64,000 nucleotides of DNA from Pieris napi (GCF_905475465.1 NC_062257.1:3844001-3908000); one strand, 5' to 3'; positions 21,621 to 33,215 are shown, numbered from the stretch's first letter. Numbers and translations are program-made. Notes: generated from the sequence alone by a model not told the origin.

Positions 21621-22124
21621 TTATTATAGTAGTAGGATAGTACAAGGTGTCTCAAAAGAAAGTTTATATTTAGTTGATCGATTAAGAAAAAAGTAAATCG
21701 TGTATCAAAAATTCTTTATATAATCTCATTCGGAAATATTCTAATTATGAAATGAAATACAGACTTTTATTGGCATATTTTATTTACATACTTCTTTAAT
21801 TTAAAGTATTATTCTCCTAAATGCTTTAAAACAATTTTTTAATTATTAAAGTACAATGTGTCCCGACCAAGGAGGTTTCAATTCAATTTAAGATCACATT
21901 ATATTCTGTGGTCAGCGCGCTGGTTCCGAGCCAATAGACCAATAACAGACTTATAATAAATAATTTGTTTATTTTATATTGCATTTTATTTAATGTACCT
22001 ATAGCCATGAGATTAAATAAAGTAGTGTATGCAACTGCATATAATTAGGTATTAAAACACTTTTGTTTTTTTGTTTTTTAGTGCGTGCAGCCGGCTTCAT
22101 CGAATTATAAGACGTTGTCACGTC

Positions 22125-22258
22125 AAAAAAGCTGGAGGGGTTGCGATTGACGGTACAAAAGGTAGCTAGGATATAAGATATATAGGGTAACAAGAAGACA
22201 AGACAACAAATACTATTTGTGTGATGATTGGAAATTAATCCGGCTCTTATTATTATTA
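22125..22258 (+). mobile_element. RTE-like LINE 3' tail fragment
   Basis: GCTGGAGGGGTTGCGATTGA is followed by a 3' UTR ending GATTGGAAATTAATCCGGC and a TTATTATTATTA tail, parallel to 17940-18078. Confidence 0.65.
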
Positions 22259-22492
22259 ACGTTATACGTACGTTCAGATGTTATCCCATTTAAGCATTAA
22301 TTAATACAAATTTAATCAGAGTGTATAAGGAGTTTGTTTACGAACATGTAATTACATAAATAATTTACGAAGCACCTCCGACACGCGGTTTAACACATAC
22401 GACCTGAGGCGCAGAGTAAATACAAACTATTGTTGCAAATGTTTTATATCTTACTGTTAAAATTATTAAAATACTGGCAAGACTGTACAGGA

Positions 22493-22981
22493 AAAAATGT
22501 GTGCGTGTACTAGGTGTACACACGTAAGAAGTGAAACTTCTTTATGACCTTATTTTTCGAAAAATGATCTACTATATGCAACTTTACAGAAATTGGTTAA
22601 ATAAAGTTAAATTAGATAAAGTTTAACAAAAGGCTTTTATTATCATAGACAACAATTACAACAATTATTTCATTTTAACTTATTACTGTACTACTATGTA
22701 GTACTAAGATTATTACAGAATTTCATTAATTGTAATAGAATTATTAGTATTACTATCATTGTTATCGTTATTATATATTTTTGTTACTAATGGCTTCGAA
22801 TCTCTTCGGATCAACCGTGGTAGGGACAAGAAAAAGATGGCGCGTAACCGAAAAATGTGACAAATGTGTGTAAAATTTTTTCCAACGCCGATAAAGAAGT
22901 TTGACTTCAAAAAGCAACATGGCGCGTAACCTGCTACAAAATTTCTCCCATACGTCGATAAAGAAGTTTCACTTCAAAAAA
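22493..22981 (+). mobile_element. Paired-palindrome element, family P2 (two terminal modules)
   Basis: Starts with an A run, GTGCGTGTACTAGGTGTACA, then GAAGTGAAACTTCTTTA. The far end has two modules ending AAAGAAGTTTGACTTCAAAA and AAAGAAGTTTCACTTCAAAA, about 73 bp apart. The body includes GATCAACCGTGGTAGGGACA. Other copies are at 26719-27262 and 33479-34038. The 65-codon minus frame inside recurs in all three but has no known domain. Confidence 0.78.
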
Positions 22982-23100
22982 ACATTGTTTTTTTGTAACG
23001 TTTTAACTGATATATCGCAGCGTAATTGCAATTTAACAGAAAGAAAAAGGAGTTGTTAAAACAATAAAAGGAGTTGCTCGTATTAATAAATCTGAGTTTA

Positions 23101-23310
23101 ATCGGACGTCGAGGCAGAATACGAAATTCCACCCGTATCACCTCGACGTCCGTCGTTCCACAACTGAGTGTTTTAAGGCAGTTTTGCCGCGAACCAGCTG
23201 CTCACTGAAGTATTTCCGAACCAATTCGACTTAAGATCCTTCAAGAAAACGAACCAATTCTTAAAAGGCCGGCAACGCACTTGCCAGCATTGAGAGTGTC
23301 CAAGAACGAT
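23101..23310 (+). pseudogene. LINE family L-A ORF2 C-terminal fragment
   Basis: The plus strand follows the L-A C-terminus (PYHLDVRRSTT ... SFK) with small deletions; GCAGTTTTGCCGCGAACCAG lacks the usual ~20 bp. It ends around AGTGTCCAAGAACG. Confidence 0.7.
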
Positions 23311-23784
23311 TTGGTTGAATAAGGAACGTGAAACAAAGCACGATCACGAGTCTTGCAGGCAGGAACATATATACGTACGGAAACCAGCGTCATTTCTTGA
23401 TAAAACGGAGTGAGACTCTGTATTTTATAGAAAAATACAGAGAAGAAATAGTTTAGGATTACACAATACTTTAGTAGAGTCAAAGATCCTACAACTTTGC
23501 TGTACGACATCTTGCTTGAGAGTGGCTGGCTAACATGGAGCGCAAAGTTTAAACGAGAAGAAAGAAAGAAGAGAACAGAGATTTTAGAACACAGCGTAAT
23601 GGTCGATGCGAATGTTACATAACACCTCGTAGCGTTGGTTAGAACCCAGCTTTAAGTCTGCATATGCATCGGTAGGTAACAGTGCTTCCAGAGTTGGCGC
23701 TGTACTAGCACTGCGACGCAATAGCGAGTAAGTGCAGGCATGACGCTACCACTAAATAATTTACTGTAGTGTTTTGTATTCTAA
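23310..23784. other. No recognisable feature
   Basis: No repeat with a match elsewhere in the window and no convincing reading frame. Confidence 0.4.
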
Positions 23785-23945
23785 GAATGAGAGATTTTAT
23801 TGCCAATTCTTCTCTTCCGTCCTACGCCCTTGATTTGAGAACTGGCACTAAATGTAAAGTTAGAAGCATTTCATATACATTTCTTTTTGTGACGATCATA
23901 AGTGTACAATGTATTACCTATATGATTAAATGATTTTTCAATTTT
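23785..23945 (+). mobile_element. LINE family L-B 3' tail fragment
   Basis: GAGAGATTTTATTGCCAATT, CTACGCCCTTGATTTGAGAA and a TGATTAAATGATTTTTCAAT end identify the L-B tail. Confidence 0.65.
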
Positions 23946-24644
23946 GAATTACAAAATTTTTAAAGTACGCATATTCTGCCACACATCAGTTACTATTACA
24001 TTATGAGTACATATAAATATAAAGTCAAAAAAAGGAAATAATAACTTCAGTTCAGCTATAATCTACTACCAATCTTAAAAATCCTGTCAGAATGTAAACA
24101 AAATATTTTTTTACCTTGTAAATAAACCATATTATTAAAATCGAAGTCTACACGAGTAAATATAATAATTGAACTGAAAACCTTACCTTCACAATATGCA
24201 CAATACAAAGCGAACTAGAACGCGAAAACCCTTTCGAATACTAACTCTCGTTAGTTTTAATTGAGTTTATAACTATAAACATTTAGGTCGAGAAATGGAA
24301 AATTAATGTAAATTGAAAATTAATAGTTTTATCTATTTAGACGGCTGTTTATCTTAACTACAAATGTTTTGATTTATATATTATATTCCTTAAGCTATAA
24401 ATCTTACAACCCATGGTTTTGACTCGTGTTTGCAGGAACAATTTATTTAATTTCCAAAGATTTGTGTCTCTCAATCCAAACATCGTGCGTTCAAAAAAAG
24501 TTATTTTGAGTTTAAGTTTTGTTATTCATATAGGTAACAGATGTTAGTTAGGTAAACTTATGCTAACAAACTTAATTAAATTAAATTAGAGGGTTCTAAT
24601 CGATAAATAAATAACCTTAACATATAATAACTAAAATATATTAT

Positions 24645-24780
24645 TAAAAGGAGTCCTTTTAGGCAAGGTTCCGAAGATACTGGCAGTGTTCCCCTTTTGA
24701 ATAGCTAGACTAAATCTTTGTCCGAGGTAGCTGCCAGATCTTCGGTCTCCTGTGATGTCGACTAACCTTTTTGATATTCC
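24645..24780 (+). mobile_element. Repeat family E
   Basis: A ~135-bp unit with GGCAAGGTTCCGAAGATACT, GGCAGTGTTCCCC and TCGGTCTCCTGTGATGTCGA. It also occurs at 54346-54485. CCGAAGAT and ATCTTCGG form a loose inverted pair. The class is unknown. Confidence 0.55.
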
Positions 24781-25025
24781 TTTAAAAAGCCTTAAAGCGC
24801 TAGGACCCCACGGAAAAGATGTTTACATTTACTACCAGTTCGAGGTGGTACATGACCGGAAGTTTTTGGGTCGCAGAGAGTGAGTTTGATAGAAAATGAT
24901 CACAGGCTAAATTCAAAACTCTCATTAACTCGTAAATTAATCAATATAGCTCTTTAAAAATTTGACGATTATTAAAATAATCCTAATCCTTGGGATAGGA
25001 TTGCCTTACAAACAATTTTCTACCA

Positions 25026-25217
25026 GCCCTGCGATTCTGTAACTCACTTTTCGAATTTTCTTTTATGATTTGGCATTCTGATAAACAATAAACTACAAGC
25101 TCCCACTTTTTCAGAATGCCAAATCATAAAATGACTGCTTCACGACTGATTTGAGAGCGACCGCCGATGCGAAAACCGCTGTGTGAGTTCGAAAAGTGAG
25201 TTGCAGAATCGCAGGGC
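25026..25217. mobile_element. Foldback MITE M1 (GCCCTGCGATTCT ends)
   Basis: Left end GCCCTGCGATTCTGTAACTC and right end GAGTTGCAGAATCGCAGGGC form long inverted repeats. The inner arms with GGCATTCTG and CAGAATGCC also pair, so most of the 192 bp can fold back. Partial copies are at 33015, 38751, 53053 and 55385. No coding sequence or clear target duplication was seen. Confidence 0.85.
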
Positions 25218-25432
25218 AGTTCAAGAAAGTTTCTGCCGCGCACCACCGCTATGTGGAACCAGCTGCCCACTGAAGTATTTCCGAACCAATTCGACTTAGG
25301 GTCCTTCAAGAAAAGAGCGTACCAATTCTTAAAAGGCCGGCAACGCACTCGCGAGCCTTCTGGCATTGAGAGTGTCCATGAGCGGTATCACTTAGCATCA
25401 GGCGAGGCTCCTGCCCGTTTATTCTATAAAAA
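25218..25432 (+). pseudogene. LINE family L-A ORF2 C-terminal fragment
   Basis: The plus frame includes FLPRTT-like CRAPPLCGTS in one frame and MWNQLPTEVFPNQFDLGSF in the next, then KGRQRTREPSGIE. This is the 'PRTT.MWN.LP..VFP..FDL.SFK' C-terminus of Jockey/CR1-type LINEs. It is followed by an L-B-like tail (GAAGAGTGGCGAAGAGTTTC, to ~25545). It is 5'-truncated. Confidence 0.8.
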
Positions 25433-25726
25433 ACAATTGTATGAACGAATTTGTAAGGCGGAGCAAAAACTGGACGATTAAGAAGAGTGGCGAAGAGTTT
25501 CTTGCCAGTTCTTCTTGCCCGCTCAACGATGATTATATCTTTCATAAATATTGACTCCTAGCCTTCTTCTTCTTTTATCACAGGCGGAATCCTTTATTGC
25601 GGTTTCCTGTATTGATATCCGTAAACATCTCTTTACTTATTCAATGTACACAAGTGACTAATAAGTCACTGATTCATGCCTTGACGCATGCCCATATATG
25701 GTAGTATACAATGAGATACTAATTAA

Positions 25727-25951
25727 TCTACTATATAAAAATAAGTCGGGTTTTCCTTCCTGACGCTATAACTCCAGAACGCATGAACCGATTTCCACGG
25801 TTTTGCATTCGTTGGAAAGGTCTCGGGCTCCGTGAGGTTTATAGCAAAGAAAATTCAGGAAAAAATTCAACAGAAAAGCGGGATCACCAAACGAAATGTT
25901 ACATAAAACAAAGCTATCTGGTGGCGCAACGGAGTTCGCCGAGTTTGCTAG
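25727..25951 (+). mobile_element. Non-autonomous Helitron H4 (225 bp)
   Basis: Begins TCTACTATATAAAAATAAGT and ends GTTCGCCGAGTTTGCTAG, with A before and T after. The body has ACGCATGAACCGATTTCCAC and GCGGGATCACCAAACGAAAT. A shorter copy is at 62542-62714. Confidence 0.9.
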
Positions 25952-26144
25952 TATATATATAAGATACATTAAATAATCCTGTACTTGTTTTCGTAATAAT
26001 AATAAATCGTTTATTGGAAAGAAAGTGGTACGATCAGATTGATAAATTATAAAACACACCGCACAATCCATATTTAAATAGGCTTCCAAATGTCATATTA
26101 ATTATCATTATAACAATACAGTCAAGTTATTTATAATTATTTAT

Positions 26145-26427
26145 CAGTGGCGCTACAACCTCTTTAGGTCTTGGCCTCAGATTTCTGAATTGTTTCATGA
26201 TCATTTATTAACTCTAATAGGCAAGTAGGTAATTAGCCTCCAGTGCCTGACACGCGCCGTCGAGTTTTTTGTGTCGAAGACATGTCGGTTTCCTCGCGAT
26301 GTTTTCCTTCACCGTTCGAGCAAATGTTAAATGCGCACATAAAAGTCCATTGGTGCACAGCCGGGGATCGAACCTACGACCTCAGGTATGAGAGTCGCAC
26401 GCTGAAGCCACAGGCCAACACTGCTCT
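26145..26427 (-). mobile_element. S1 SINE, antisense, near full length
   Basis: Runs from CAGTGGCGCTACAACCTC (the SINE 3' end in reverse) to GGCCAACACTGCTC (the head). The minus strand carries the B-box GGTTCGATCCC. A short deletion lies around the GCACATAAAAGTCC region. Confidence 0.9.
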
Positions 26428-26567
26428 ATTTATTCATTATTATTGTTGTCAATACTTGTTGTTGTTTTTTTAGGTTTCTTTAATAATAATCAGAATATTT
26501 CAGTCACTTTATAATAAACTAAACTTCTAAACGTTCTCTCGCTATAATACTGCTAATGAAGGATCTG

Positions 26568-26718
26568 TACCAATGAACTTTCTGTCTATATGCGCATTTA
26601 ACACTCTTTCGTATGGTGAAGGAAAAAAATCGTGAGGTAGCCGTCATGGCTTATACAACACGTCGCGTCGACGGCGTGTGTCACGCACAGAAGCCTAATC
26701 ACTTACTTGCCTATTAGA
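26568..26718 (+). mobile_element. S1 SINE split by a P2 element, left part
   Basis: The sense S1 body (CACCAATGAACTTTCTGTC-like through CTTACTTGCCTATTAG) stops at the P2 insertion. The SINE tail resumes at about 27265 as ATCACGAAGCAGATGAACCC, ...CCCAGACCTTTAAAA. The order of events is therefore SINE first, P2 later. Confidence 0.7.
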
Positions 26719-27262
26719 AAAAAATGTGTGCGTGTACTAGGTGTAGACACGTAAGAAGTGAAACTTCTTTATGACCTTATTTTTCGAAAAATGATCTACT
26801 ATATGCAACTTTACAGAAATTGGTTAAATATTATCATAGACATGAATACAAATACAATTATTTCATTTTAAATTATTACTGTACTACTATGTAGTACTAA
26901 GATTATTACAGAATTCATTAATTGTAATAAAATTATTAGTATTACTATCATTGTTATCGTTATTATATATTTTTGTTACTAATGGCTTCGAATCTCTTCG
27001 GATCAACCGTGGTAGGGACAAGAAAAAGATGGCGCGTAACCGAAAAATGTAACAAATGTGTGTAAATTTTTTTCCAACGCCGATAAAGAAGTTTGACTTC
27101 AAAAAGCAACATGGCGGCGTAACCTGCTACAAAATTTCTCCCATACGTCGATAAAGAAGTTTCACTTCAAAAGATGGCGCGGAACGGACAAATGTGACGC
27201 GTAACGAAAAAATGTTACACTATTTTTTTTTCCAACCCCGATAAAGAAGTTTCACTTCAAAA
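26719..27262 (+). mobile_element. Paired-palindrome element, family P2 (three terminal modules)
   Basis: Same start as the 22.5-kb copy (GTGCGTGTACTAGGTGTAGA, GAAGTGAAACTTC). The far end carries three modules, each ending in GATAAAGAAGTTT(G/C)ACTTC (about 27083, 27153 and 27240). It lies inside an S1 SINE. Confidence 0.8.
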
Positions 27263-27332
27263 ACAAATCACGAAGCAGATGAACCCCAGACCTTTAAAAC
27301 CAAAGGGTTCTAGCGTAAAACATCACAGCTAG

Positions 27333-27717
27333 TCTACACTAATATTATAAAGAGGAAAACTTTGTTTGTTTGTTTGTTTGTTTGATTGTAATGAATAGGC
27401 TCATAAACTACTGGACCGATTTTAAAAATTCTTTCACCATTCGAAAGCTACATTATCCACGAGTAATATAGGCTATATTTAATTTTGAACAAAAATAGGG
27501 TTCCGTAAGATATTAGGGTTTTTCGGACACAAGGTGTAAAAAATCAACCAAAAAAGTTACTTATTTTGCGTACCCTGCCGAAACTATTAAAGATAGAACC
27601 ATAAAATGTTCTAAGTAATTGTAGATCTTATAAATATCTACAAAAAAGTCGAGTGAGGCACAACAAGCATCACATAAATGATAAAAATGGCAAAACGACG
27701 TTTGCCGGATCAGCTAG
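27333..27717 (+). mobile_element. Non-autonomous Helitron H3 (385 bp)
   Basis: Begins TCTACACTAATATTATAAAG and ends TTTGCCGGATCAGCTAG, followed by T. An internal TTTG microsatellite follows the start. It lies directly behind a CTAG (27329-27332), which may be the end of another Helitron, so the left flank is G, not A. Confidence 0.9.
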
Positions 27718-28010
27718 TATATAATATAGTAGCTAGTACATTTAAGTCTAAAAAGCTGGAAAGTTATACTAACTTTAGTTTGGCCATTTTGATCAAAAGT
27801 TTTGAACTCAAACTTACATCTTTGGTCTCCATTTCTATAAAGTACTGTTGCATTTCGTTAAAATAAGCTTAACTTTAATGTAATGAAATATTTCAGAATT
27901 TCTGTAGTCGCGAGTCATAAATGTAAGAAGTATTCGTAGTTTAGTTTTTAATTAAGTCTAAGTAATATTGAAGTTTTTACTGTTTATAAATATTTGTTAC
28001 TTTGTTTAAA

Positions 28011-28285
28011 GCAGTGTTGGCTTAGTGGCTTCAACGTGCGACTCTCATACCTGAGGTCGTAGGTTCGTTCCAGCTGTGCACCAATGGACTTTCTATGTGC
28101 GCTTTTAACATTTGCTCGAACGGTGAAGGAAAACATCGTGAACCAACATGTCTTAGACCCAAAGAGTCGACGGCGTGTGTCAGGCACTAGAGGCTGATCA
28201 CCTACTTGCCTATTAAATTTAAAAATGATCATGAAATTGACCAAGACCTAAAAGAGGTTGTAGCGCCACCAATTTATTTTTATTT
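28011..28285 (+). mobile_element. S1 SINE, sense, near full length (reference copy)
   Basis: The tRNA-like head has an A-box TGGCTTAGTGG and a B-box GGTTCGTTCCA (consensus GGTTCGATCCC). A central block follows, with CGAACGGTGAAGGAAAACAT, then TCATGAAATTG, and the end GAGGTTGTAGCGCCACC with a TTTATTTTTATTTTT tail. RNA polymerase III transcription from the internal boxes is expected for the family. Retrotransposition would need an unidentified partner LINE. Confidence 0.9.
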
Positions 28286-28289
28286 TTAA

Positions 28290-29300
28290 ATATTTGTAAC
28301 TATTGCCAATTGCAGACGGTGTTTAGTATAAATGTCTAATATTTATGAACTACATTTTGCCCTGGTATTCATTTCAATTAAATGATCACCGTTTTCTTCA
28401 TAATTCTATATATGTGTATATACAAATGGATTTGGAAATAGATTTAGAGCAAATTTAAAATTGATAAGTGACCATAAAACAGACATCTATTATACTGTCT
28501 CTGTTTTTAGTACTATTCCGTCATATTGGTTCTTAATTCGTTAATTCATCCTGATTAGAACGGATTAATCAGTACTTAACCAGGGCTGGATATTCCGTAG
28601 TGGGCTGATCATTTTTAAAGAAAGCATTGTTAAGTGCCTATCTCATACCTAATCCGCTGTTTTTCTGGTATTTTTTTTACATAAATTTCTGGTATTTTAT
28701 TTTTAATTTATCTTGCATATATTTTAATAGTAATTTTTTTGTAGCGTTTATGTTTTCCTAAATTATCAGACATTTTAGATAGAATTTGTAACATATAGTG
28801 TAGATATAGTATTATGTATGATGTGGTAAACTTAAATAAATATTCGTAAATTTTTAATGTTTTTTTTATTACCAACTATCTTAACAGTTGTTACCACCAT
28901 TGCGACAGAAAGTGACAATTCTAACGAAACTTAGCCCGAACTATGACTTCCCTATGAAAAGGTTTAGGTGTTTTTGGTCCATACTTGTATTTGTCCAAAC
29001 TGGGCGTGTTTACGTGATGTGAGACTAAGCGAATCTGGCGCCGCCAATCGGACAATAATGTAATTAAAATACAGATAATGATGTAAAGTTAAACACAATT
29101 CAATATGTCAACTAAATTGTTTTTTTTACTACACTGCTATGAACCTGAAATTATTTTCTCCTTAGCAAAATATGTCTTTGAAATGACTACAGCCAAGATA
29201 AGTTTACATACTTGATAACGTAGCATGGTTTCGCTTTAGGTAGCTTATTCGCTTTTAATTAGTTAATCAACTACTTTAAACAAAATTATTTCATCCGTAG
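28290..29300. other. No recognisable feature
   Basis: A+T-rich. The last ~30 bp (CAACTACTTTAAACAAAATT) match the sequence at 7366-7386, the right edge of the tandem duplication copy 1. Nothing else was supported. Confidence 0.4.
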
Positions 29301-29316
29301 CAGATGTCACAATTGA

Positions 29317-29569
29317 CGGCTCATCGGTCTAGTGGTTAGTACCCCTGACTGCGAATCCATGGGTCCCGGGTTCGATCCCCGGCTGAGACAAACATCGATG
29401 TGATGAGCATTTGGTGTTGTGCTTAGGTCTTGGGTGTTTAAATATGTATTTATATGTCTTTCTATCTATAATATGTACGTATATCCGTTGCCTAGTACCC
29501 ATAACACAAGCTTCACCAGCTTAGCATGGGACTAGGTGTATTGGTGTGAATGTCCAATCATATAATAAA
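29317..29569 (+). mobile_element. S2 tRNA-derived SINE with 8-bp target duplication
   Basis: 253 bp between ACAATTGA at 29309-29316 and at 29570-29577. The head is tRNA-like: A-box-like CGGTCTAGTGGTTAG and B-box GGGTTCGATCCCCGGC. The tail has AGTACCCATAACACAAGC and TTGGTGTGAATGTCC and ends in ATAATAAAA. The acceptor ends do not pair well, so it is a SINE, not a tRNA gene. Confidence 0.92.
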
Positions 29570-30019
29570 ACAATTGATTCGTATCTGAATCACACCCTAA
29601 GACACGGAACTTATGAGTTGCCAAGTTCATACGATGTTTTAACTTAATAATAATAAAATCTCATTACAATTATGAACCTGTAAATGATGTTTCATTTGAT
29701 TTTCATTAATTGAATTTCTTTACGGAAAATGGGCATTCAAAAAGCGAATATTAAAGAGAATTCTCTGTGTAAAATGGAATTCGTATTTAATATATATTCT
29801 TTTAGTTGGATGTTGGAATATTACAATGTTTTCCTGAGTAAGAAATCAGGATTCTTCTTTCAGCAGGTACTTTAAACGAAGTTAAGAACATAATGAAGGT
29901 AGGGTAATGAAAGGCTACTTATGGTCCGAGTCTTCTGTAAGTGAAGAACAGAAGTCACAGTTGGCGCTAAGTCTAGTTTCTGAAACTCAGCCATAGAGTC
30001 AGAGTGTATGAATAGTAAT

Positions 30020-30230
30020 TTATCTGTCAATCTTCAGTCTGCAGCTCATGTCTCAGCGTGGTCAAGGAAATATCTGGAGGGGACAATCTGCTTCCACCGG
30101 TTTTGTCCAGCGCCTCTTATAACCCTTGGACCGCCATCTGGTTGGTGAACGGCCACGTGATCCACCTTCTGTGTCGGTTGAACAGTTTCTCCAAGTTCTC
30201 ATCGCCTCTGCGCATCTTATGAAAGAAGTA
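30020..30230 (-). pseudogene. Possible TE-derived coding remnant
   Basis: This stretch is less A+T-rich than its surroundings. Minus-strand frames contain DGGPRVIRGAGQNRW and IVPSRYFLDHAE-like segments without a long open frame. It may be a decayed non-LTR element or a host exon relic. It was not identified. Confidence 0.25.
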
Positions 30231-30250
30231 GGTCATCTTCAGTCGATTAT

Positions 30251-30687
30251 CAAAGTGAAACTTCTTTAGGCGCATGAGGGTAATTTTTTTACGGATGACG
30301 TCACGAAGATGTGCAGCGTTTTTGTCGAAGAAAAGGGAGAGAGCGATTGAGACTGAGCGAGAGAGAGAGAAGGGTGAATTACCTTATAGAAATTTTATTA
30401 TTTTATGGAAGATAATTGATTGGAATCTCTAATGACGAATTGTAAATTAAAATGCCACGTGTTTTTATTATAGATGAAATAAATTAAAAAGATAAATTTA
30501 TTATTTGTATTAATTTTCGACACTTTAATTTATTAAATTCCTAACATATCTTCCTTTTTTCCTCTCTCTAAATATCGGAAATCTAAAGTTTTAGGTTTGT
30601 ATAAATATGAACAAGACTTAAAAATTAGTTTTCCAAAGAAGTTTCACTTCTGACATGTGTACTTTGTAGGCACGCACTTTTTTTAAC
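30251..30687 (-). mobile_element. Paired-palindrome element, family P1 (best preserved)
   Basis: Left end AAGTGAAACTTCTTTAGGCG, then CATGAGGGTAATTTTTTTAC and GAAGATGTGCAGCG. Right end CCAAAGAAGTTTCACTTCTG, ACATGTGTACTTTG, GCACGCAC and a T run. Both ends therefore carry GAAGTGAAACTTCTTT as an inverted pair, with the extra GTGTAC palindrome only on one side. Confidence 0.82.
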
Positions 30688-30689
30688 TA

Positions 30690-31769
30690 TATTTGTTCCC
30701 GAACAAGTTTTAATTGCGCATGTAAAAATTACACCATGATAATATTATGTGGAGTAATGATTACAGCTTTTTGTTGCATCTTCTAAAACTTCATTGAAAA
30801 TAGTAGTGGAGAGTTTCTTGCCAGTTGTTTGCGCTTTTTATTTGAGGACTGGTAATGAGAGGTTCATGTGTGTAATGCTACCTATATGTAGACATTATAT
30901 ATTAAATAATACTTCGTGTGTATTACATAATCTATTGCTAACTTAACGACGGACACTATATGTAATCCATAAACATTTTAATTATATATGTACTTGAAAG
31001 AGTACCTTAGTTAAAAATACTTAAATCATAATTCAGTGTTCAAGTTAAATAAATATTAAGTTAATCCAACCAAAAGTTTTACGCAAAATTTTGTTAAAAT
31101 TAAATTACGTTACGCCCCGTTGCTATATCAATCAATGATCAATTAGACAATTTAATTGACTAAGTACGTCTGAACTTAGTTGGTATCATTCTGGTGTACT
31201 TAGAACTTCAATTACGAGCCAATTCAACAAATTTATCAATCGAAACTTGGTCAACAATTTACGTAAATTTTTCACACAATCTTAAAGCGTACTGTGGGCG
31301 ATCTTGATGATGTCATAATCCAAATACGCGTATATATTTTCTCTTAAGTTACGAAACTTAGTTTCAACTTGAAATTATAATCAATGGAATAACTACATAC
31401 CTAGTTCCATTATAAGAGAACACAAAACAACACATGATACACAAAACACGAATTAACAAACACAAAACACGTGTAATGTCGAAGGCTGTTCAACGCACAC
31501 TGAGGTAAGAGGTTGCGCAGGAGTAGGTCGTAACTCGTATAGTATGTAGCGTAAATGCGCTGCACCACCGCGCTGTTTCTTTATGGTGTGCGCATGCGTG
31601 TAAATAGAATTTTACTTATACATTACATAAGGATTTTTTACGCAGAAGCCGTGGATTAGTCTCGTATACATAAATAACTATTAATATTAAATCATAACAA
31701 TCAAATATACAGTATCTGCGTATACAATGTTCTTAACCTACATATTAATAACAAAAATAATAAAGAAAA
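30690..31769. other. No supported feature
   Basis: Mostly unique. A slightly richer stretch with CGCACACTGAGGTAAGAGG and GCTGCACCACCGCGCTG near 31490-31590 has no open frame that could be assigned. Confidence 0.4.
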
Positions 31770-31915
31770 TAACTTAAAAGTTTGGTCCCCATGTGGTAGC
31801 TGTATTGGTGGTGCTGGCAGCATTTCCTAGCTGTATTGCGATACTTATTCGTTGAGCGAGGAAAGCACCAGCTCTATGGTCACCGGTACTATCTACCAGA
31901 CGCCGTCTCTACTCC
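31770..31915 (-). pseudogene. TE protein fragment, family L-D C-terminus
   Basis: The reverse of the 34.8-kb copy: AAAGTTTGGTCCCCATGTGG, ...GCTGTATTGCGATACTTATT, ...CACCGGTACTATCTACCAG. It encodes on the minus strand the GD.RA...RISIAIQ.GNAAS region with disruptions. Confidence 0.6.
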
Positions 31916-31993
31916 AAAGAGATACTGTAGTTAGTAGTTAGGAAATCGCGTTGTATAAGTATTCTCGTAAAACAGTTTTTTTGAGCAATTCAA

Positions 31994-32280
31994 ATGCTAA
32001 GAACACGAATTTAATAAAGTTATTTAGTTTAAATTTATAACAACTCAATTGAAACAGGCGCATAAGTCCATAAAACACTCCGCGTTATAAGGGGGAAATA
32101 CCGCGTAATATGGGGGATGGAAATCACGCTATACGAAAACACAAATTTAATAAATTAATTAATTTAATTTTTAAAACAACACAATTAAAACAGGGGCAAA
32201 GGTACATAAAACACTCCGCGTTATAAGGGGGAAATATCGCGTAATATGGTAGGTGGAATCCGCGCTATACGAACACTCGT
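31994..32280 (+). repeat. Tandem pair of ~136-bp units
   Basis: Two units share ACACTCCGCGTTATAAGGGG and GAAATA(C/T)CGCGTAATATGG; the shared block starts at 32075 and again at 32211. A further truncated ATACGAACACTCGTTATAG follows. The nature is unknown. Confidence 0.7.
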
Positions 32281-32289
32281 TATAGGGGG

Positions 32290-32880
32290 AACGACTGTAT
32301 TAATACAACTTCACGTAATTCAAGAAAGAGCAAAGTGAAATGAATGAAACATGTCAATGAAAGTGAGTTAAAAACATGTCAAGAAAAGTATTGAAATTGA
32401 GTTAACTGCTTGAGTTAGTGCGTCAGCGCAATAAATCCATCGTAGTAGCGCAAGGCTGTATGACATTCCACATAACAATGCGCCCATTTAAGTCGTTAGC
32501 TACAGTTGATGGTCACACCGGCCATATGGCGGTGCGATTACATTTGTGACGTGGGAATTCTTAGATGACGCGTGTGACCGCAAGTGTGCGGCAAGCGTAA
32601 CGCAAAACGCGTGAAATACGATTTTGCGATTCCAATCGATACTTCTTAAACAAATTGCCTTATTTGCCGATGGCTGGCCATGCTTCATACTCGTGAACGG
32701 GTGCTACTTGTGTTGACTGGTCGTACTTGAATTCGTGTATGGGGTGCTGTTAGTTATTGCGACTATGTATTTGCGTGTTGTTCCCTCGGGAATGTAAGTG
32801 CATGCTCCTATTTTACCATGCCTCTTGCTGCTTGCTTGGGGACGAATTTTTGTTTTTAATTTATTTTATTATTATTTATT
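32290..32880. other. No supported feature
   Basis: A CpG-containing segment (32500-32700, e.g. GACGCGTGTGACCGCAAGTG) stands out from the A+T-rich flanks but holds only a 62-codon minus frame without a domain. Confidence 0.35.
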
Positions 32881-32884
32881 ACTA

Positions 32885-33215
32885 AAGATGTCACGTGGAA
32901 CATGGCGTAATGGTTGCAGCAAACGTTGTGTAAAACTAAAAACTTAGCGATTAAAAACAGTGGCGGTTTATTGCCAGTTCTTCTCTTCCGTTCTACGCCG
33001 TTGTTTTGAGAACGGCCCTGCGATTCTGTAACTCACTTTTCGAACTCACACAGCGGTTTTCGCATCGGCGGTCGCTCTCAAATCAGTCGTGAAGCAGTCA
33101 TTTTATAATATGGCATTCTGAAAAGGTGGGAGCTTGTAGTTTATTGTTTACTTATTTATATTACTGGCAGTAAATGTAAAATTAGAAGCATTTAGCATTT
33201 AATATGTGTGGTATG
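32885..33215 (+). mobile_element. LINE family L-B 3' tail split by a half M1 MITE
   Basis: Left piece 32885-33013 runs from GATGTCACGTGGAACATGG to GTTTTGAGAAC. The right piece resumes at 33168 with TGGCAGTAAATGTAAAATTA. The consensus GAGAACTGGCAG is interrupted exactly there, so the MITE came second. Confidence 0.75.
33015..33168 (+). mobile_element. MITE M1, left half
   Basis: GCCCTGCGATTCTGTAACTC through the GGGAGCTTGTAGTTTATTG centre. The right arm is missing and the end is TTATTTATATTA. Confidence 0.8.

Noticed and set aside
29317..29400. Genuine tRNA gene at the S2 head
   Set aside because: A and B boxes are present but the acceptor ends do not pair and a SINE body, A-rich tail and target duplication follow.
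32500..32688. Host promoter or CpG island
   Set aside because: A locally higher CpG content alone, without exon, TATA or transcript evidence, is not enough.
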